Assembly: GCA_963666535.1 (NCBI GenBank)
Contig: OY762913.1
Coordinates: 1,054,001 to 1,118,000, forward strand
Reading direction: 5' to 3'
DNA: 64,000 bases
Origin: G963666535 sp963666535
Lineage (GTDB): Bacteria; Bacillota; Clostridia; Oscillospirales; Oscillospiraceae
Position numbers and translations under genes: made by a program. Shown piece by piece: positions 60,588 through 64,000 of the stretch; positions within the stretch are counted from its first letter, which is position 1, and the number at the start of each line of letters is the position of its first letter. The notes beneath the pieces were generated by a model. It saw only the letters and a list, made by a program, of their open reading frames with translations. It did no database searches and had not been told where the DNA came from.

Positions 60588-61007
60588 ATGAAACGGATTC
60601 TAGTTGTGGATGACAGTCTGATCAACTTGAAACATGTAGCCAACCTGCTGAAGGAAGACCTAAAGGTGAGCATTGCAAAATCCGGACAGCAGGCAATTGA
60701 CATTTGCCAGCGGCAGCAGCCCGACCTCATCCTGCTGGACATAAAAATGCCGGATATGGATGGATTTGAAACGCTGGAGCGCCTCAAGAAGATGGAAACA
60801 CTGGAACAAACACCCATTCTATTTTTGACGGCTACGTTTGACAGCGAGGTAGAAGCACGGGCGTTCTCCGTTGGGGCGGCTGACTTTGTGTTAAAGCCCT
60901 TTGAAAAAAGCAGCCTGTTGCACCGGATCAATATGCACCTGCAACTGGCGGAGTACAGGCGGAGATACGGCAAACTGACGGAGCCAGACGAAGTCGTGCT
61001 TTGCTAG
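60588..61007 (+). CDS. Stand-alone response regulator receiver
   Basis: The 139-residue single receiver domain has the acid pair Asp8-Asp9 and phospho-acceptor Asp51 (LLDIKMPDMDG), and lysine in VLKPF. The 20-residue tail has no DNA-binding domain. GGAGTGGAGG precedes the ATG. The next gene is a hybrid kinase with a phosphotransfer domain, its likely partner. Confidence 0.93.
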   Translation: MKRILVVDDSLINLKHVANLLKEDLKVSIAKSGQQAIDICQRQQPDLILLDIKMPDMDGFETLERLKKMETLEQTPILFLTATFDSEVEARAFSVGAADFVLKPFEKSSLLHRINMHLQLAEYRRRYGKLTEPDEVVLC

Positions 61008-61036
61008 CACGGCATGGTGGGCAGGGAGGTGCACGA

Positions 61037-63481
61037 ATGAAAAAGAACAGACCGGAGTGTTTTGTGTGCAGACCGAATCAGAACCAACCGGTAAGTTTCA
61101 ACGTTCGTATCTATAATGTTGTTGCCGGCGTGGGGTTAACTGCACTGGGTATTGCAATCCTCTTGACATTGATTATGGACCTGTCGGGAGAAACTTTTAT
61201 TTGGAAAGCCGCCCTGCTGATGGCAGGAATTTCCGTTACACTATATACAAACCGCAGCGGCAATTATCGCATGGGCAGTCTAATCACGGTAGTGATTATC
61301 AATATTTTTTTGCTGCCACAGATGTTTTTCGCAGGCGGCGGCCTGAGCAGCAGTATGCCGATGACAATCATACTGGGAATTGTGCTAACCTTTATCCTAC
61401 TCCGAGGGAAGATGCTGGTTGCAATTGCACTTGCGGAGATTATGATTTTTCTGTGGGCCATGTGGACGGTATACACATGCCCGGATCGGGCTACCTCCCT
61501 TGCCTCAGAGTGGTTAATCACACTGGATATTTTGGCTGGTGTGCTGATTGTCGGTATTCTTCTGGGTGTGGCATATTATATGCAGGTAAAGCTGTATAGC
61601 AGTGAGAGGGAAATCAGCGAAAAGCAGAAACTGACACTGAAACGATCAAGAGAAGACGCAAATGCGGCAAATCGGGCAAAAAGCCAATTCTTGGCTAATA
61701 TGTCTCACGAGATCAGGACCCCGATGAACACCATTATCGGTATGACCGATATTCTGCTCGCCGATGAACAATTGGAGGAAACACAGGAGCAGTTGGCCGT
61801 GATTCGGACAGCGGGCTCGGAACTGCTGAATTTAATTAACGACATTTTGGATTACTCCAAGCTGGAGGCTGGGCGGCTTTCCCTGAGCGAAGCCCCCTAT
61901 TGTGCGGCTGAAATCGTGAGTAAAGTGTTGACCACTTTTGATGTGCAGGTGAGACGTAAGGGGCTTGATTTGCATGTGGAGATAGATGAGGCGATGCCAT
62001 CCCTGCTGATAGGCGATGTAGGGCGTCTTCAGCAGATATTGACAAACCTTGTAAGCAACGCCGTTAAATTTACAAACAGGGGCAGCATTGTAATTCGGCT
62101 GACCTGGGACAAAGAAAGCAGCCGACTGAAAATCAGCGTGATTGACACTGGAATTGGGATTAAACCACAGGAAATGGGCGCTGTATTCGGAGAATTTCAA
62201 CGGGCTGATGCCGTGGAAATGAAAAAGATCAGAGGAACGGGGCTTGGTCTCGCACTGACCCTTCAACTGGCGCGACTCATGGGTGGCGATGTGCATGCTA
62301 CCAGTACCTATGGCGCAGGCAGCGATTTTACCTGTATTGTTCCACAGCGGGTTGCCAATGAAGAGCCGTTGGGGCAATGCAGCTATCATGCCAAAGAGGA
62401 ACCCAGAGACGTATTTTCCGCCTATTTCACCGCACCCGACGCCCACATCCTGATTACCGATGATAACGAACTGAACCTCCGTGTTGTCTGCGGTCTGCTT
62501 AAACCCTACCAAATGCGGATTGATACAGCAGGCTCCGGCGAACAGTGCATCAAAAAATTGACTGAGAACAGGAACCAGGACCCCTACGACTTGGTCTTGA
62601 TGGACTATATGATGCCGGACATGGATGGACAGCAAACCATGGAATGCATTCGCGGGCTGGACGGCGAATATTATCAAAATTTGCCTATCATTGCACTTAC
62701 AGCCAACGCGGTGACCGGTGTAGAGCGGGAACTCCTGACGGCGGGATTTCAGGGTTACGTTTCTAAGCCCATCAGAATGGAGCTGCTGACCAAGGAAATC
62801 GAGCGTCAGCTACCAACCGCCTATATTCGCCCCAAAGCAGATAAGCGCGGGAAAACGATGCCCGAAAATCGAGAGGCGCTCGAGGTCGTGATAGACATTC
62901 CGGGACTGGATGTGGAGACAGGGCTTAAGCGGAACAACATGCAGTGTGAGCTTTACCTGGAACTGCTTCGTTATGTCACAGCGCATGGGGACAAAAGAAT
63001 TTCCGAAATGCGTCGTGCATTGGAAACTGGAGATATTAAGCGCTATGCAATTGAGGCCCACGCGATAAAAAGCGTAGCGAACAATATGGGGGCCGTTCAG
63101 CTGGCTGCCCTGGCGGAACGACATGAGAGGCAAGCGTTAGAGGGCATGGGTGGCTGGGTGCGTGCCAACTGTCAGGGGCTATTTCATACGATCAAAATCC
63201 TGATGAATGAGATTGGAGAAAGGCTGGATAGGCTGGAGTCTGACGATTTGGAAGATCTTCGCTGGACCGAAAACGAGTGGCAGTTGCAGCTGGAATTACT
63301 GGAAGGTGAATTGTCAGAATATGAAGGGTTTGCCGCACTGGAGCGGCTTAAGATCATCCGGTCAGCTAGTTGGGATATGGGGAAACGGGCTGCCCTGGAT
63401 CGAATTGACACCTCAATCAGCGAACTGGATTATGATACAGCGCAGTTCTTGCTGCGCGAGCTGCGCAGTCCAGGTGGGTAA
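61037..63481 (+). CDS. Hybrid sensor histidine kinase with receiver and HPt domains
   Basis: The 814-residue kinase has about six membrane helices in residues 25-190, a coiled linker, and a dimerisation domain with His224 (MSHEIRTPMN). The ATP-binding domain (NLVSNAVKF, GTGLGLAL), a receiver with Asp523 (LMDYMMPDMDG) and a C-terminal phosphotransfer domain with His675 (EAHAIKSVANNMGA) follow. All phosphorelay residues are present. GGGAGGTG precedes the ATG at 61037. The signal is unknown; the sensor appears to lie in the membrane. Confidence 0.93.
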   Translation: MKKNRPECFVCRPNQNQPVSFNVRIYNVVAGVGLTALGIAILLTLIMDLSGETFIWKAALLMAGISVTLYTNRSGNYRMGSLITVVIINIFLLPQMFFAGGGLSSSMPMTIILGIVLTFILLRGKMLVAIALAEIMIFLWAMWTVYTCPDRATSLASEWLITLDILAGVLIVGILLGVAYYMQVKLYSSEREISEKQKLTLKRSREDANAANRAKSQFLANMSHEIRTPMNTIIGMTDILLADEQLEETQEQLAVIRTAGSELLNLINDILDYSKLEAGRLSLSEAPYCAAEIVSKVLTTFDVQVRRKGLDLHVEIDEAMPSLLIGDVGRLQQILTNLVSNAVKFTNRGSIVIRLTWDKESSRLKISVIDTGIGIKPQEMGAVFGEFQRADAVEMKKIRGTGLGLALTLQLARLMGGDVHATSTYGAGSDFTCIVPQRVANEEPLGQCSYHAKEEPRDVFSAYFTAPDAHILITDDNELNLRVVCGLLKPYQMRIDTAGSGEQCIKKLTENRNQDPYDLVLMDYMMPDMDGQQTMECIRGLDGEYYQNLPIIALTANAVTGVERELLTAGFQGYVSKPIRMELLTKEIERQLPTAYIRPKADKRGKTMPENREALEVVIDIPGLDVETGLKRNNMQCELYLELLRYVTAHGDKRISEMRRALETGDIKRYAIEAHAIKSVANNMGAVQLAALAERHERQALEGMGGWVRANCQGLFHTIKILMNEIGERLDRLESDDLEDLRWTENEWQLQLELLEGELSEYEGFAALERLKIIRSASWDMGKRAALDRIDTSISELDYDTAQFLLRELRSPGG

Positions 63482-63535
63482 AGAACCAGTCTGCCTGCCG
63501 AGAAAGTGACGGCAAAACACCGTTGAGGGATACGT

Positions 63536-64000
63536 ATGAAAAACTGGCTGACCATAAAAAGTGAATACTTTGGTTCCGACATGGATTTTCAGCTCCGGTC
63601 ATTTAATATCCTTTCGGTGGTCTGCATGGCTGGTGTTGCAGCCAGAGTGGGCATTGGTATGATCACAGGTACCCGGCTAAGCCAGGTGCTTTGTTGCATC
63701 TTAGTTGAACTGGTGATCATCGGGCTTTTTGGGTATGCGAATCATGGCGGTCATCTGTCAGCCAGTCGTTTGTTTTTGGCCATTTTTTCCAACGTGGTCG
63801 TTTTCCCAACCGTATTCTTTATGGCAGGGGGAATTCATAGCGGAGCGCCAACGTTTCTGCTGTTAGGACTGTTTATGAACTTTATGCTGCTGAAGGGGAA
63901 AACGCTGGTTGTGCTTTCCTGTGCAGGGGCAATTGTCTGCACTGGTTTGTTTCTTTATGCCTACAGCAACCCCATGAGCGTCAGTGCCCCCGCAGCAGGA
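63536..64000 (+). CDS. Second sensor-kinase-like membrane protein, N-terminal part (runs off window)
   Basis: From an ATG at 63536 the frame is open to the window end (155 codons). It has several membrane helices, and the stretch VVVFPTVFFMAGGIHSGAPT resembles IINIFLLPQMFFAGGGLSSS of the previous kinase in the same place. It is probably the sensor part of a paralogous kinase. The rest is outside the window, so kinase domains are not seen. Gap to the previous gene is 54 nt. Confidence 0.7.
   Translation, partial: MKNWLTIKSEYFGSDMDFQLRSFNILSVVCMAGVAARVGIGMITGTRLSQVLCCILVELVIIGLFGYANHGGHLSASRLFLAIFSNVVVFPTVFFMAGGIHSGAPTFLLLGLFMNFMLLKGKTLVVLSCAGAIVCTGLFLYAYSNPMSVSAPAAG

Overview
The window looks like a chromosomal segment of a motile, butyrate-forming Clostridia bacterium of the Oscillospiraceae type (Intestinimonas/Oscillibacter/Flavonifractor-like). 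This is inferred from three things: a crotonyl-CoA/butyryl-CoA gene set, a Gram-positive flagellar set (FliY, YvyF, FliW-CsrA, FapA, and no FlgA/FlgH/FlgI), and a CheC/CheD/CheV-type chemotaxis system. No rRNA, tRNA, CRISPR array or intact transposase was seen.

Layout. (1) Positions 1-3284, minus strand: crt-hbd-bcd-etfB, the four-carbon end of butyrate synthesis, behind a sigma-A promoter with a Rex-like operator. (2) Positions 3285-7480: an accessory gap with two orphan terminators, a stop-riddled pseudogene, three unknown membrane-protein genes (two share a duplicated 25-nt translation leader), a small repeat cluster, and deoC. (3) Positions 7494-12273: two divergent flagellar cap modules, fliD / FliT-like / comFB on minus and a truncated second fliD / fliS / FliT-like on plus, driven by back-to-back sigma-D promoters. 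(4) Positions 12351-23234: two tandem chemoreceptors, yaaR, and cheC-cheD-cheY-cheA-cheW-cheR-cheB. (5) Positions 23235-26928: the flagellin gene on minus, with long palindromes behind it, a sigma-D promoter and a CsrA-type hairpin in its leader, then an AraC-type regulator. (6) Positions 27059-52872: the main fla operon from fliF to fapA. It has an internal sigma-D promoter before flbD-motA-motB, flgB-flgC-fliE displaced to the middle, and a degenerate EAL-HDOD gene and a PilZ gene inserted. (7) Positions 52907-60561: the late operon flgF-flgG-yvyF-flgM-flgN-flgK-flgL, a structured gap, and yviE-fliW-csrA. (8) Positions 60588-64000: a stand-alone receiver, a hybrid histidine kinase, and the start of a second related kinase.

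How they work together. The fliF operon builds the basal body, export gate, hook, motor and switch, and also encodes sigma-D. FlgM would hold sigma-D until the hook is complete. Sigma-D would then transcribe flagellin, both FliD modules, the flbD-mot segment and flgF-flgL from the promoters found here. Flagellin translation would be held by CsrA and released by FliW. Signalling runs from the chemoreceptors through CheA to CheY and FliM, with removal of phosphate by CheC and FliY. ComFB, PilZ and EAL-HDOD proteins suggest input from cyclic-di-GMP.

Most unusual points: the duplicated, divergent cap modules with an N-terminally truncated, cysteine-containing FliD2; CheB with a receiver domain that lacks its phospho-acceptor; the CsrA hairpin in the flagellin leader; and the unknown membrane triad with a thioredoxin-like domain lacking CXXC.
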